Assembly: GCA_907165065.1 (NCBI GenBank) | Contig: OU015539.1 | Coordinates: 434,001 to 498,000, forward strand | Reading direction: 5' to 3' | Source of the DNA: Caprimulgus europaeus | Taxonomy: Eukaryota > Chordata > Aves > Caprimulgiformes > Caprimulgidae | Length of the DNA stretch: 64,000 nucleotides | Shown: one piece after another, positions 1-11,945 of the stretch | Numbering within the stretch: position 1 is the first letter of the stretch | How the letters are laid out: each line of letters opens with the position of its first letter | Translations under genes and position numbers: made by a program | The notes under the pieces: generated by a model | What the model was told of the DNA's origin: nothing | Database searches by the model: none | What the model saw: only the letters and a program-made list of their open reading frames with translations

Positions 1-2259
1 ATCCAGCTTACGCAGATGGCTAGCAGTTTGTGGCATCATCTTTGTAGTAAGGAACTTCTCTCTTTTCTCTGTCATTTGATTTCATGTTTTGTAACACTCA
101 AGCAACTGCACAAACAATAACCTGGGCTGAAGCTCTGCCATGGTGATGTTTCTTTAGTTGAGGCTGGAAGAGATCACTCAAATCCTGCAGAAAAGGTGTC
201 TGTTTCCATGCCTCTCCTGCTGTTTATGGATTCATTGCAGAGATATTTGTTCTTGCTGGCTGAACAATGTTGGCTGGCAATGCTAGCAATATAAACTATG
301 ATCTGCACAGAATTCAGCAAGTAACTGCAGCTCCAAAAGCATTGGCTTTGGGTGAAAGTGGCCTGTTTCTCTGCCTTAAGCAGATCCATGTCACTTTACA
401 GCTGGAGAGGACTGTAACCAAAGCCCCAGGCTTCTGCATGTTAGCTCTGGGCAGCATGGCTCCTGATGTGCAGGGTTTGCCTCAGATAATATTTTATGAC
501 TTAAATGATTGTTATGCTCGATTTTTAAATTATTTTTAAGTTTCACTGAACACACAGCACATGATGGTGTTAGCAGTGCCCAGCCTCACCAGTTCAGGTC
601 AAGTAGCTCCCCCATTTACACAAAGGAGAAAGTTGGCTTCTCCAGCAGCCACAACAACTGGACAGTCCAAGGGGCTGGACCTGTGTTACGGGGATGCATC
701 ACCTGAAATCCACACCTCGATTTCACAGTCCCAGTATTGCACCTGACGCTGGTGTGGAAGAGAAACTTGGCAGTTGAAGTGCTTTTTCCCCACTCCTGCC
801 TCTTGTCAGCTGGGAGGGCTTTGGCCTTTGTGCTCTCCATGGGATGTCACTTGGCTCTGCTCTGAGCAGCTCAAACTTACTTAAATCCAGCAACTGTGAA
901 GTTTAACTAAAAAACCCTTTGTGACACTTCTGGTGGTTCCAGAGACAATGAGCATTAACCCATTTCTGTGTTACTGCTGTGGCACAGGGCATAGCTCTCT
1001 GTATTGTTCAGCAGTTGCTAGAACAGTGCACCTGTAAGCATGGTGAAATGTGTGGGATATGAAACCTGGTGGTGGTTTATTCTGGGGTCTGTCCAGTGAA
1101 GTTCCCCATTACAGTTTGCTGAGTGGGACACATTAGTTTCCTTGGCAAGACACCACCACCTCTCTCATAACAACATTGCATTTTAATGCAATATCTCATA
1201 ATAATATTACATTTTATGCTGATGTCAAGCTGCAGACCTGAGTGTGCCTCAGGGGCAGCGTCCAGCAGTGCCAGCCACGAGTGCCAGGCAGTTTGCAGCC
1301 TCCATCAGTTGAATACAAGCTCACATCACCTGATTTCAGCTACACAAAACCTTTGCCAAGCTCACATGGCCCAGCAGGCTCGCTGAGGTTCCCAGGGTTA
1401 TGGGAGAAGCAAATGTGCCTGCACAAATAAAATGCATGTTCCTCTGAACAGTTACTGTGTGCATACTCCCTGAAGAACGGAGATTTGAGGTGCTGGAGCA
1501 GGTTTTGTAACTGGGAGATTCATTGAATTTATACCAGTCTACTTGTCTTTGGTTTAATAACATTTCTTCTAGCAAAGCTTCAGCTGACAGTTTATAAGCA
1601 GCTTCAAGTACTGGCTCACTCCTTTGGATTAAACAAGGCTCACTGCCATTTGTTATCGTTCCTTTTGAAGTGAGAAACTTATGTCTGCTTGCTCACTTAA
1701 TCACATTGCCAGGGCAGCTCACTTGAGAACATCTTGCTGTAAATGTGTAACCAATTATTCCAAGTTGGCTTTGGCAGTGATGTCTGCATAACAGTGTAAA
1801 AAAAAATAAATAAATCAAAAACCAAAATAAAAACCTGAACCAAACAAAAACCCCAGGTTGTGCTGCTTATGCCCCTCGTTACTCTGAGGTTCTCTCAGTC
1901 AGATTTTAAACAGTGAAAGGACAAGTTGTTGCTTTTAGGATTTGTTATCAGTAGGTCTGCAGGTTCTTCAGATTTGATGAACTTGTTCACAATGAGAGGC
2001 AGTGCTTGTCCAGGTTTCTGTTACGGGGTTTTGGGGTTTTTTTTAACACCTCTTGACACACAGAAAATGTTAAAAAACTCAACTGTTCTTGGCCATGATT
2101 GCAGCTGGTGATGGTGTGCTCAGCAGTACTGAGTAGGACATTGTGGTGCTAGAGAATGGTGGGAGGAGTCATGCAGGGAGAGGAGGAGATTCCCGGCTTC
2201 ATTCAGTGAAGTCTCCCGAATGTAATTAAAATGTCCTTTTTCTCAGTTTTTATTGGCAG
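1..2259 (+). other. intron of PTDSS2 (no gene seen)
   Basis: This stretch lies upstream of the first recognisable PTDSS2 exon and must be intronic, because that exon begins in mid-codon with an acceptor at 2258-2259. I looked for the preceding PTDSS2 coding segments (the catalytic serine-exchange core) on both strands and did not find them, so they lie left of the window. Short open frames here have no family resemblance. An A-rich simple stretch sits at about 1798-1850. Confidence 0.6.
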
Positions 2260-2392
2260 AGCTGAACACATTTTACTTGAAGTTTGTCCTTTGGATGCCA
2301 CCAGAACACTACTTGGTCCTGTTACGACTTGTCTTTTTTGTCAATGTGGGAGGTGTGGCCATGAGGGAGATCTACGACTTCATGGACGACCC
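2260..2392 (+). CDS. PTDSS2: PTDSS2 coding exon (third from last)
   Basis: The acceptor is TTGGCAG ending at 2259 and the donor is GTAAGC at 2393. The exon starts with the last two bases of a Glu codon and ends with CC of a split Pro codon. It encodes the loop and membrane segment through to the conserved motif [10 protein letters not shown]. Confidence 0.95.
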
Positions 2393-5300
2393 GTAAGCCA
2401 GCGCTCTTGTGTCTCTACCGTGCCGAGCTCCTCTTGCTTCGTGTTGAGTTTGCTCCAGCTCGTTGGCATCCATCCCAGGGCAGTAGTTCAGCTTGTCAGG
2501 GACAAAAAGACCTAATCCCAAAGCATCTGCTTTGTGCTCCTTTGTTTTGGAGGTGGAACTCTAACGAGGTGTGGTTGGAGAACAGCTGGTGTTGAGGGCG
2601 TTCTGTGGGCACTGTTTTTAACCTCGGTTTTTAATGAATGATCTCTTTTGAGAATGTAATGTGTAAATTAGCTGGAGTGCTGGCTCGTGGGCAGAGGAGT
2701 GCTGAACTCCCCTTTCAGATTGACAGCCAGGAGCTGCAGTCCTTAGATGTGCCTTCTAAGGACAACAGGGCCCAAACTAAAAACAAATTGAAGTGTGTTT
2801 CTTAAAGGCACTTCCTTTCCTGAGCTCTCTTCCAGCGGGTCCCTGGTCCTCTGGAGCTCTCGTGGCACCTCTTGCAGATCAGAGGACGCTTCGTGGCAGA
2901 GTGCACCCATACACAACAGTGCATGTACTCTCAGACTGTTCTACTTAAGCATCATTTGTCCTTGCTGCTTTTGTTTCTGCAGACCATGTAAGACCTGAGA
3001 AAGCTTTGTTCTCAAAATCACCTTTTCTTTTAAGTTTTAGTAGTAATGTCACAAATTGCCTGAGCCCACATCTTAAATCTGAGACAGCGTCTGGCTTCAA
3101 GGGATGTTCATTGTCTGTCACTGACCAACACAAAAAGTGTCTGTGTTCAGAATTTAGGGTTCCAACATTCTCTGAAGATCAGTTTCCCTTGCAAGGCTTT
3201 GACTCCTAGAACTGGGAAGAAGGGCCAACCCACATTGCTTAGTCGGATTTCAGGACATTCAGCAGTGGCAGGCTGCCCCTGCCTTTGGTGTCGGACCTAC
3301 TGGTTTGGGACGTGCCTCCAACTCAAAGGTAAGAAGAGGTCTCTGCCTCTCACTGGGGAGCTCCTCTCCTTAGCATCATTCACAGTCTTCTGGTCCTTGT
3401 GTTTGGGTTGGAAAATCTCCTTTGCCCTCTGTTGAACCACATGGCATGACACTGAAATGTAGGAGAACCATCAGTCACCAGTGCTTCATTGCTGATTCAG
3501 TTTGTTGTTCTTTCAGTGAGCTGGAGAAGTTCATCCAGCAAGCAGAGACTCTCATCCTGAGCTACATGTCTTCATCATTGCCACCACCACCTACTCTTCT
3601 GTTTCTCTTGGGGGGTAAGGTGACTTACCCCCTCGCTTCTGGGGGTCATGGCTCTGCTTGACGCACCTCAGAGCTGACTTCATCAGTGGCAGAACCTCGC
3701 GTCTGGTCTTACCCGCTGTCTTCTCTGCGAAGGCTTTTGCAGCTGGACTTCAGCTCCTTCATGCATTTCAGGTCATCCAAGCAGACATAAGCTACCCCTG
3801 TTTTACCAGCTTAACTGGGTGTAATTTCACTTGCACATCATTTTGAACCAAGGAACCATTCTGGATTCTTCCTGTTGTGTTGTAGGGAGAAGCTGGTGGG
3901 GAAGAGCAGGCTGTACCAGAGGCTCCCTGCTGACAGCACACAGGAAACCTTCCTGACCTTTTCCTTTTGGAAACTCACTCAGCTTCTCAGTGGACAAAGG
4001 CTGGAATATTCCATTGACCTTCCTTGTCAGAAACGTGGCTCGTTGCCTTGTCTGGTAGTGATGGGATTGTCCGAGATAAACTGATGAGCTCTCCTTAGCT
4101 AACCTTGCAGTAGTAAGTCTAGAAAGCAGTGACATTCAGCTATGAAGACTCTCTTTTTCTCATTCAGGATTCTTAGTATCTGCAGACAGTTCTAGGGCTT
4201 TGCTTGTAGGAACTTGGTCTGAGCATGGTGACAATAAAGTATCTAGAACTGACACAGTCCAAGAGGAGGGGTTGGTCTTGAAGCTGTTCTCCAGCTCCTA
4301 ACATGTCACACTCTGTTGTGATCAACGTGCTGCCTCTGAGTTCTTGAGGACTGGCTATGTGAAATGTTCCCAACCAGAAGTGTCTTGATGCAATATCTGC
4401 AGCATTGGACCTTGTCACAGATTCCTGGTTTCTAGTCTTCAAATCGCTTCCAAGGGGTCTGCACTGGGGCCATGAATCTTAATCTCATTCATAAAATGGA
4501 AAAAAAAAAAAAAGGACTTTTCTTTAAAATCTTTCATGAGCAGAAGGACAGGAAATTAATTCTCTTCCTGGCAGCTTTAGGGTCTGCACAGCTCTTTTGT
4601 TCGGGTTCCTGTAATTCTTTTGTCGGTGTGCTGGGGAAAGAAAATGATGGCAAATGTGGAAGCAGATCAGCAAAGCAGAAAGCTGCCCTGGTCATCTGAA
4701 CAGCTTGAGTTCCCAGTGAGGGGTTTGCTGCTTGGTTTTTTCTCTCTGTCTGTGTGTTCAGGCTAGTTTCTGCCCATTTAATCTGTTTTACCAGGTGAAC
4801 CACCTGCAGCAGGTTCTGAAGTCCTTTCATCCGAGTTGGTCTAGGCAGGATATTCTTAAAATGGACTGTACTCACCCCACCTGTGTCAGCAGTGACCTGT
4901 GCTTGGCTCACTGCAGCGTAGTTTTTCAGTGTATTTGGGTGATTTTGTGTAGTTTGAACTTTTGCATTGGTGGCAAATGTGACTCTTGGGCCTCATGTTT
5001 AAGAAACTGTGTTTTGTGTGTGTGACTTGCAGTGCCTCTCCTGGATTCAGGAGAAGCTCTGGTTGCTCCCTGTGCTTAGATCCCTTCCCAGATACTGAGA
5101 ACCCCAGGGGATGCAGTGGAGCAGATGTGTCTGAGCAACACTGCTAGGGGAAGGATGCTCTCCCCAGTGCAGCTGCTGGCATCTGATGAGAAGAGAGGAA
5201 GGGAAACTGGGAGCAGTTGCGGAGTTGCAGCTCCCTCTGCCCCAGCGCTGTTGGAGATGCCTGGGGCCTGTTGGGATGGTTGTGAGCTGGGTGGCAGGGT

Positions 5301-7865
5301 GTCAGCAGGGAGGGAGGCATTAGCAGAGCAGCCACTCTCCAAGGAAATCCTAATTGGGGATTTGTTAGGTGGCTTCTTTCATGCATGGTGAAAGCAGCAT
5401 GAAGACATGGCCCAGAGAGCTCAGGTGGCTGCTGGATATCACAAAGTCCATGCCTCAGCTGGACAGGAGGCTGGACATCAGAGCAGACTGGTTTCCCGGT
5501 GCTGCAGTGCCCTAGAAGTACTGCAGAGGTCATCTGAACACGTCTGTCCTGCTCTCCCCAGCCCTGTGGAGGTTGGTTATGTCCCTTTGCTCCCCGTCTT
5601 CTCTCTCCTGCCCCAATAGTTCTGCCACTTTACGCTGAATTCTTCCTGAATGTGCTTCACTTCACGTCTTACGCTGTGGTAGGAACGGAATAACACAGTC
5701 AGCTGGACAAAAGGGAAAGGATCTGGGAGGAAAATGTGCTTCAGAATGCAGTGTGGTTCAGTGAGAGGACAAGGCCTCTGCAGAACAGCTGCCCCCTGAG
5801 ATGAAAGCAGGGACATGTAGAACAGAAGCAGAACAGGGAGCAAGAGAAGGAGCAGCCGCCTTCACGCTTAGGTGGTGGTGCTTCTGTTGGCATGGTTTGT
5901 CTGGGGCATCTTCGGGGACATGATAGTTAGGGTGGAAGGTTTAGGGCTGACAGGAAGGGGCACCAAAGTGCTTTCTGTGGTTTTTAAGCAAAAGATAGAA
6001 TCCAGAGGCTGTGGAGAGAAGTTGGTGGTGTGTGCTTGCTGCGGTTCAGGGCCCAGCATCACCGACTGACGAGTCCTTCGCTAGGCTCGTGCGCAGCACT
6101 GCCGCTGCTCGGTGACTCGTCTGGTGCTGCTTAAACACAAACCCCGGGGATTAAATACTAATCACACATTTGCCCCAAGGTTGTGCTGCCCTGGAAGTGA
6201 AACGTTGTCCTTGTATCTTCCAGAGTCTCCCCTGTATGTCATTAAGCTTTCTTCATTTAAAATCCCTTTAGAGATCGTGGGTGGCAGCTCATCGGACACG
6301 GGAACAGAGTGAGCTTGAGAACGCAGTTATATGGGGTGAAACAGGGTTAGGGCAGTGTGACTTGGTGCTTGCAGAGGAAATCTAGGGGTAGAGCTCCTGT
6401 TTCACACTGTACCCTCAGCCTCAGCTGATCTAAGGCTGGCCAGAGAATTGTTTTGTGTGCATTTACCAATACCCTGAAAATGGAGATACTTCCTTGCATC
6501 ACACAGTGATGAAATTTAATGTCTTGTGTGTTTCCAGAGTCTCTGAGAGGAGACTTAAGTAAGACCAGAATGAAAGTTGTCAGCCTGCTGTGTAATCCAG
6601 ACTGGACTTGCAGAACTGTGCAAAGTCCAATGCCATTATTACCCCAGCTGTCTTTTTATGAATATTTCCCTGGATGTTTAATTCTACAGCAGCAGCTTTG
6701 TTTGATCTGCATTTGTTTTGCAGGAAGTTCCATAAGAAGCTGGGTCAGCAGGCGTGGCTGGTTGCTGCCATTACTGCCACGGAGTTTCTGATTGTCGTGA
6801 AGTACGACCCCTACACGCTCACGCTTTCTCTTCCTTTCTACATCACCCAGTGCTGGATCTTGGGGATTATTCTTGTGCTCACCTGGACAGCCTGGCGCTT
6901 CTTCATCCGGTGAGCAGTGATGTGCTGCGCTTGGCTCTGGCCTGGGTCGTACGGGGTGGGTTGTTGTGGACATCCCTTCACAGCACATCTTCAAATGTGT
7001 GCTGTCACAGCCTGCAGCGCCTCCTGAGTGGTCCTCAGGGGTCACAGCTCCTGGCTGGCCAGAGCTGCAGTGATTTTGTGTAAGAATTATTTAATAAACA
7101 GGGAGTTTTTGTGCATGATCCTGGCAGCTTGCTTTCTGCATCAAGCCTCTGGTAGCTCTGCTGTTTGTGGCACTACTTTGTTAGTGCTGCTGCAGAAGCA
7201 GGTGAACAGTTGAGTGCCTGAGTGCCCCTGGTCTCTGGACAAGTGAAGTTGGCAGATGAGATCAGTGTTGTGTTTTTCCTGTGCTGAGTTAAACAAGACT
7301 GGGATGTTTCCCAGCCTCATTGCAAGAGCCGCCCGCTGCGCTGCAGCTGTCTGAGCTGTCCCAGCGGCAGCGGCGGGAGGCGAGTTCAGCGTGGTTGGTC
7401 TGGATCCTGCTCTGTGCAAGTGAATGAGAAGCAGCTGCACAAGGTGAAGGGGTTCCAGCAATCTGTAGAGGAGCCCCAGTGCGACAGCAGTGGTTGGGCT
7501 GTTGTGTTACACTCCTGAAGGAGGTGATCAGAGCCAGAGGACTAGCAAGAAACCGATTTTGAGTGAATTAATGCCACCAGCAATTTCAGAAATTTACAGC
7601 CAAAAGACTCGAGTGGGCTAAGTTATCCCAGAGGCACTTTCATCCAGAACTTGCCTTGTTTTTGTTGTATATTGAAACTGTTTATTCACATCACTGGTTC
7701 TCATCTGTTTTTCCTTTCAGTGACATCACTTTGCGGTATAAGGAGATACGGCGGCAGAAGCAAGAGCACAAGTACGAAAAGGACAAGTGCGTGAGCAACG
7801 GTGACGGACACTCGTCAATCCTGGACGAACAAAATGGGAGCAAACTGAGAGAGAGGAAACTCTGA
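2260..7865 (+). CDS. PTDSS2: phosphatidylserine synthase 2, C-terminal part (3 exons)
   Basis: Phosphatidylserine synthase 2 is an ER multipass membrane enzyme that exchanges the ethanolamine head group of phosphatidylethanolamine for serine. Three exons are visible: 2260-2392, 6724-6909 and 7721-7865, giving about 153 residues and the natural stop TGA at 7863-7865. Codon phases join cleanly (G/AG, CC/G, CG/T). Recognisable segments are [48 protein letters not shown] and [11 protein letters not shown], which match vertebrate PTDSS2 almost residue for residue. Three hydrophobic, membrane-type segments can be seen: one around the first exon's [14 protein letters not shown], and two in the second exon. 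The cytosolic tail is charged, Lys/Glu/Arg-rich, and diverges from mammals. The N-terminal and catalytic part is left of the window, so this entry is partial. The next gene in the same orientation is SYT12. The family assignment is very secure. Confidence 0.96.
2393..6723 (+). other. PTDSS2 intron
   Basis: This is a 4.3 kb intron between two exons that join directly in the known family protein (DDP then KF/HKK), so no coding exon is missing inside it. An A-run lies at about 4500-4514. I see no mobile element or nested gene that I can support. Confidence 0.75.
6724..6909 (+). CDS. PTDSS2: PTDSS2 coding exon (penultimate)
   Basis: The acceptor TTTTGCAG ends at 6723 and the donor GTGAGC starts at 6910. 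The exon encodes two hydrophobic segments, around [16 protein letters not shown] and [19 protein letters not shown], separated by [15 protein letters not shown], a highly conserved PTDSS2 stretch. Confidence 0.96.
6910..7720 (+). other. PTDSS2 last intron
   Basis: This 811-bp intron lies between FFI-R and DITLRYKE. The AATAAA at about 7090 is intronic and could at most be a premature polyadenylation site. No other feature was seen. Confidence 0.7.
7721..7865 (+). CDS. PTDSS2: PTDSS2 terminal coding exon
   Basis: The acceptor is CCTTTCAG ending at 7720. The exon encodes the C-terminal cytosolic tail, which starts [15 protein letters not shown] and ends KLRERKL before TGA. The first dozen residues are strongly conserved in the family. 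The rest is a charged tail that varies between species. Confidence 0.94.
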
Positions 7866-10165
7866 GCAACAGCCAAAGGGCTGAGAGGAACTCATAGTGT
7901 TCACGTTGGCCTAGTGGACAGTTTTGACCTTATCCTACCTAACTTGTCGTTTTCGTTGTTAGCTTTCCAACTGTGAAAATCCCCTCGGGGACGAGACGTC
8001 GCTGACGTGCACACCCTTTCTCCCCGTGTGCGCCTAGGCAGGGTCGGGGAAAGCCTGTGCAGAGGGAAGTCAGAGCCAACACTGTTGCAGCGAGGTGGGA
8101 TCTTCCTTCAAGCGTGTTGTGTGTCCTCCTTGAAGCCAGGGTTTGGAGACGAGGGCTTTCAGCCGAAGCGCAAAGGGAATCTAGCCGGTCTGTTTCCAGT
8201 AAACTGAGATTTCAGTGTTGATGTTTGGGCATTAGGAACACTTGTTTTGGAGTGCACAGATACCTGGCACAGGAAATGAATTGTTTTTACCTGCTGAAAC
8301 TACCTGGAGCTGTGGAGTGAGATTGTGTAAGGTGCTGGGCCAGCAGTTGCGGAGCTGCAGCGAGATAAGCGTAGAGGAACTGAAGCTTGTGAACACGTTG
8401 TGTACCTTGCACAGAACGTGGTTCAGGACACTACTGTTACAGCCCCCGCAGCACGGGGGTCATTGCCTTTCTCTAAACTGACTTCCAGCCTCCTGGAGTA
8501 GCCTGCCATAGCTTTATGTTGCATCACAGCTCTAGGGAGACAGACAGCTTCTCCTTAGTGGTGTTCTGTTTTGGCGGTTTTTTACGTCTTGTTTTTAGTC
8601 TTGCTCATCTCTTAAATGTAAGGGAAGGTTGAATGAGAAAGGTCAGCCTGCCTTTCCTTTGCTTCGTGGAGTGAAATGAGTGGAAACCTGGGAGTTACTC
8701 CATCAGTCTTAAGTTATTTGCCTTATCCTCAGCTCTTTTAGTTTGCTTACCAAGAAGGTCCCATTCTTGGTGTCTGCTGTGTGGGGCTTGTCAGGTTCTG
8801 CCACCCTTCAGGGCTGCCCCGCTCCTCCCAGGGTAACTCCAGACTGAGCAACCTCCCAGTCCAGCCCAGATCTCTGCAGCCAGGCACAGAGCGGCTGTGA
8901 GGGCGCTGCCAAGGGAATAGATGAGACAGAGCTTCCTCCTCCCCGGGCGCTGTGCGGCAGCGGAGGTCTGCGGGCCAAGCCAGGCAGCGTTTTTGCTGGT
9001 GACTCAGCATCTGGGAAAAGAAATGGCAAACCTGGGCTGCTTTTTTTTTTCCAGGTTATTATTCCAAATTGTAAGTGCTACACTAAGCACCAGTTTTGTA
9101 ACCTCTGCTCTAAGTCTGCGCGTCGGCGGCGGAGGCGCTGGCGTAACCGTCACTGTCGCTGTTTAACGCTGTGATCTCATCTTAAAGGGTCACTTTCAGG
9201 GAAGTGTTTGTCCAGAAGAAAATGACACAAACACCACCAGTAGAATTTCAAGAGTGCAGCCCCAAAGTTCTTAAGTGGCAGGAGACTTGCAGAGCTGCAG
9301 ACTAGCAAACATCTGCAGTTCTGATGTGTTTTGGTTTTGTACGTGACCAAGAACCAAAATCTGCATTTCTCCCGTGTTTACAGAGTGACCCAAGAACTTT
9401 CCACCCCCAGAGAAGGGGCATTAGTGGTAGGGCAGTCTTTAACTGGTTGAGCTGTTTGGTTGTATTTGAAGAACTCGACAAATGAACAGAGCTGATGGGC
9501 CGGGGGCTGCCCCAGCTGCTCAGCAGGCGTGGAGGAGGGTGCCCAGCGTGAGAGGTGGCATCAGGCTCCTCCTCGAGTGCGATGATGTGCTGTGGGCAGT
9601 GTCAGCAGCTGCTCCCAAATGGTACTGTGTGGCTGCTGGGAGGTAGTGAAGAGTCCATGGCTGTGGAACTAGATGCTGACAGGTTTGTAAACAGGCAGAG
9701 AGTGCTGAGCTGAGCCAGTGCTTATTTCTCTGCCTTTCCACCCAGAGTTGTTCTAGTTCCAGTGTTAGGCTCACCAGCTGTGAACTGTGTGGTAGCTCGT
9801 ACCAGTGTGTTGTGCTTGTGTAGTCCCAGCTGAGCCAGGCTCAGGTCAGTGTCTCTGTTCTGTTTGTGCTGATGAACACTGTGGCCCCCCCTCCCATCCC
9901 TTTCCCATACGATTTCCTGGGTCTGTCTCATGACGTGGGCAGGAGCAGGGACACCTCAGGAGGGTCTGCCCCTGCCTCCTACCCCCTGAGACCCACTGGT
10001 GTACACTGGAAACAACTGGTGAGGAATTGCCTGTTCCCTGGTAACGATTCTGGAGCTTTGACCTAATTTGTAAACCACTGACTTGTTCATCTGCATCCAT
10101 CTAAACTGCTTTTATGGTTAGTCTGGGTAACTGAACCAGTGTAATAAAGCGATGTTTGCTGGTGT
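7866..10165 (+). other. PTDSS2: probable PTDSS2 3' UTR
   Basis: This stretch runs from the PTDSS2 stop to the first good polyadenylation signal in the sense orientation, with no convincing coding sequence on either strand. The length (about 2.3 kb) is inferred from the AATAAA at 10143, since I saw no earlier canonical AATAAA in this interval. Confidence 0.55.
10143..10148 (+). terminator. polyadenylation signal of PTDSS2
   Basis: This is a canonical AATAAA followed within about 10-40 bases by a strongly GT-rich stretch (TTTGCTGGTGTGTTTTGG and more), the usual layout of a vertebrate cleavage and polyadenylation site. It is the first such combination downstream of the PTDSS2 stop. Confidence 0.65.
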
Positions 10166-11149
10166 GTTTTGGTACAATCTGTGTGTGCTCCTGGTTTTGT
10201 CTCGCTTGTTTCCTCACAAGTGGAACCCAGGGGGCCAGGAGACTTGGCCTGGGTTGTTCTCTGGTAGGAAGGCTGTCAGAGACGTTGGTGCTGCCCGTGG
10301 TGAGGTAACAAACTTGTCCAGATTCTCAGAGAAATGGATGTTACAAGCCCTTGGTCTGCTGCTGTAATTCAGAAAAGCTTCTTGCAGAACATTTACAGGG
10401 GTGATCTTTCCACTGTGAAGTGGACTTGGGCTCTGCACAGCGTGCTGGGTAAGTTTGCAGCCTCGGTGCTTCCCTTACAGACTCATCTCTGGCATCACGG
10501 GTGCGTCTGCAGTGACCAGCTGCAGTTGCCTGGTTTGGGAATTCTTTAGTGATTATCTCGGAGAAGTACTGAAAAGCAGGAGCCTCACAGGGAGAAAATG
10601 AAAGGGCAGCTGATAAGCCTCACTGAAATAACATCTGGGGTGGCATTAAATGAGGCTGTCCCTGTGGAGATGAGAGGCAGCAGTCTCCTGTACACACCTG
10701 TGTCTTGCTGTGAGTCTTCTCAGCATCCCTTTGGCAGAAAACTGGAACCAGGAACCTTCCTGGTGTGGGTTTGCCCTGATCCTCGTAGTGAGGTACCAAA
10801 GGTAAGTTGTTGGCTTGTTCAGATGGGATTTTCAGTGGGGTTCTGCCATTTTAGGTGAAAGTCTGCCAACGTGGGCAGTGAGGAGAGGGCTCAATGCTGG
10901 CGGCCTGTGCCCTCCAAAGCTCTGATGATCTCGGTTTGTGGGTCCCTCTTGCCACCTTTCCTCTTCCCCCATCGCTGTTGAGCTGCAGCAGTAGCAGCCA
11001 GGGCTGCAGAAGGATTTCTTTCCTGCATTTTTTCCCACCCTCTGTGATTTTTGGTCCTATTATCTTTGTGTGGAGTGCGTGGGGTTTTTCCCCCCCCACA
11101 AAATTGTGATTATTCCGTTTTTTCTGAGTCAAGCAAAGTGAATCTCTTG
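10166..11149. other. intergenic spacer PTDSS2-SYT12
   Basis: No gene, RNA or mobile element could be supported here. GC content rises toward the CpG island to the right. Confidence 0.5.
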
Positions 11150-11564
11150 CTGCCCTGGGTGGTGGTCCGGGGTCTGGCGCTAGAGGTGAGGTGGCTGAAA
11201 AGCTGGGTAAGGCCAGGAGGGGTCTCCCCCCCCATCGCGGGGGGTTTGCTTTGGCTGCTGATCGCTTTGCCGCGGGACAGCTCTTGGTCTCCAAACTGCT
11301 GCGAGGGATTTTGGGGCCAAACTCCCTGGAAGAGCCACTTGGCACTTTGGGAAGAGCATTCGGCTTCTGCCGCAGCAAGGGAGAGGAGCTGGGGTGTCTG
11401 TTGACCTGCTCCCCCTTGTGCCCAGGACCCCAAGTGTCACTGCTGGGGCGGGGGGCTGGAGGGGAGGGAGGCCGCTGTGAGCGGGAGCGAAGAGCAGCCG
11501 GGGGCTGCAGTGGGAACGGGCGGGATCCGGGGCCTCGGCTCTCGGGTGCTGCTGATCCACGGGG

Positions 11565-11870
11565 TCTTTGGGGGGGGGGGGGCAGCACCTTTGGGGGGGC
11601 AAAAGGGGGGGACCGGGATGAGGATGGAGGGAAGGGCCGAGAGGGGTCCCTGGGGTTCCAGGATGGGGGGGAAGAGCCAGGAGGGGCAGAGGTGAGGCAG
11701 GAGGGTTGGGGGGGCGAGGGGTGTCCCGGGCAGCAGGAGGGGGGATTTGGGGGACGCTAATGTCGCGGAGCTGGAGCGGGGGGGCCCAAACCAAAGAGAG
11801 GTGACGGGGGCGGGGGGGGGGGCAGCCTACCCCGGTTCACCCCAATGTGGGGGGGGTTGGGGGGGCGGGG
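11565..11870. repeat. clustered G-runs, potential G-quadruplex tract
   Basis: Several runs of six or more G lie close together (for example near 11570-11582, 11594-11612, 11808-11822 and 11849-11870), separated by short loops. This is the textbook layout for G-quadruplex formation on the + strand. Such runs are also prone to sequencing and assembly length error. Confidence 0.6.
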
Positions 11871-11922
11871 CCTCCCCCCCAAAGCAGGTGGAGCCGGGGC
11901 GGCCCCGCCCGCTGTCCCCGCG

Positions 11923-11945
11923 CCCCCCCCCCCCCCCCCCCCCCC
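11923..11945. repeat. poly-C homopolymer (23 C)
   Basis: An uninterrupted run of about 23 cytosines lies within the CpG island. On the opposite strand it adds to the G-run cluster to its left. Confidence 0.9.

Noticed and set aside
7085-7100. AATAAA as the end of PTDSS2
   Set aside because: It lies in the intron before the last coding exon, whose sequence is clearly conserved, so it is not the main transcript end.
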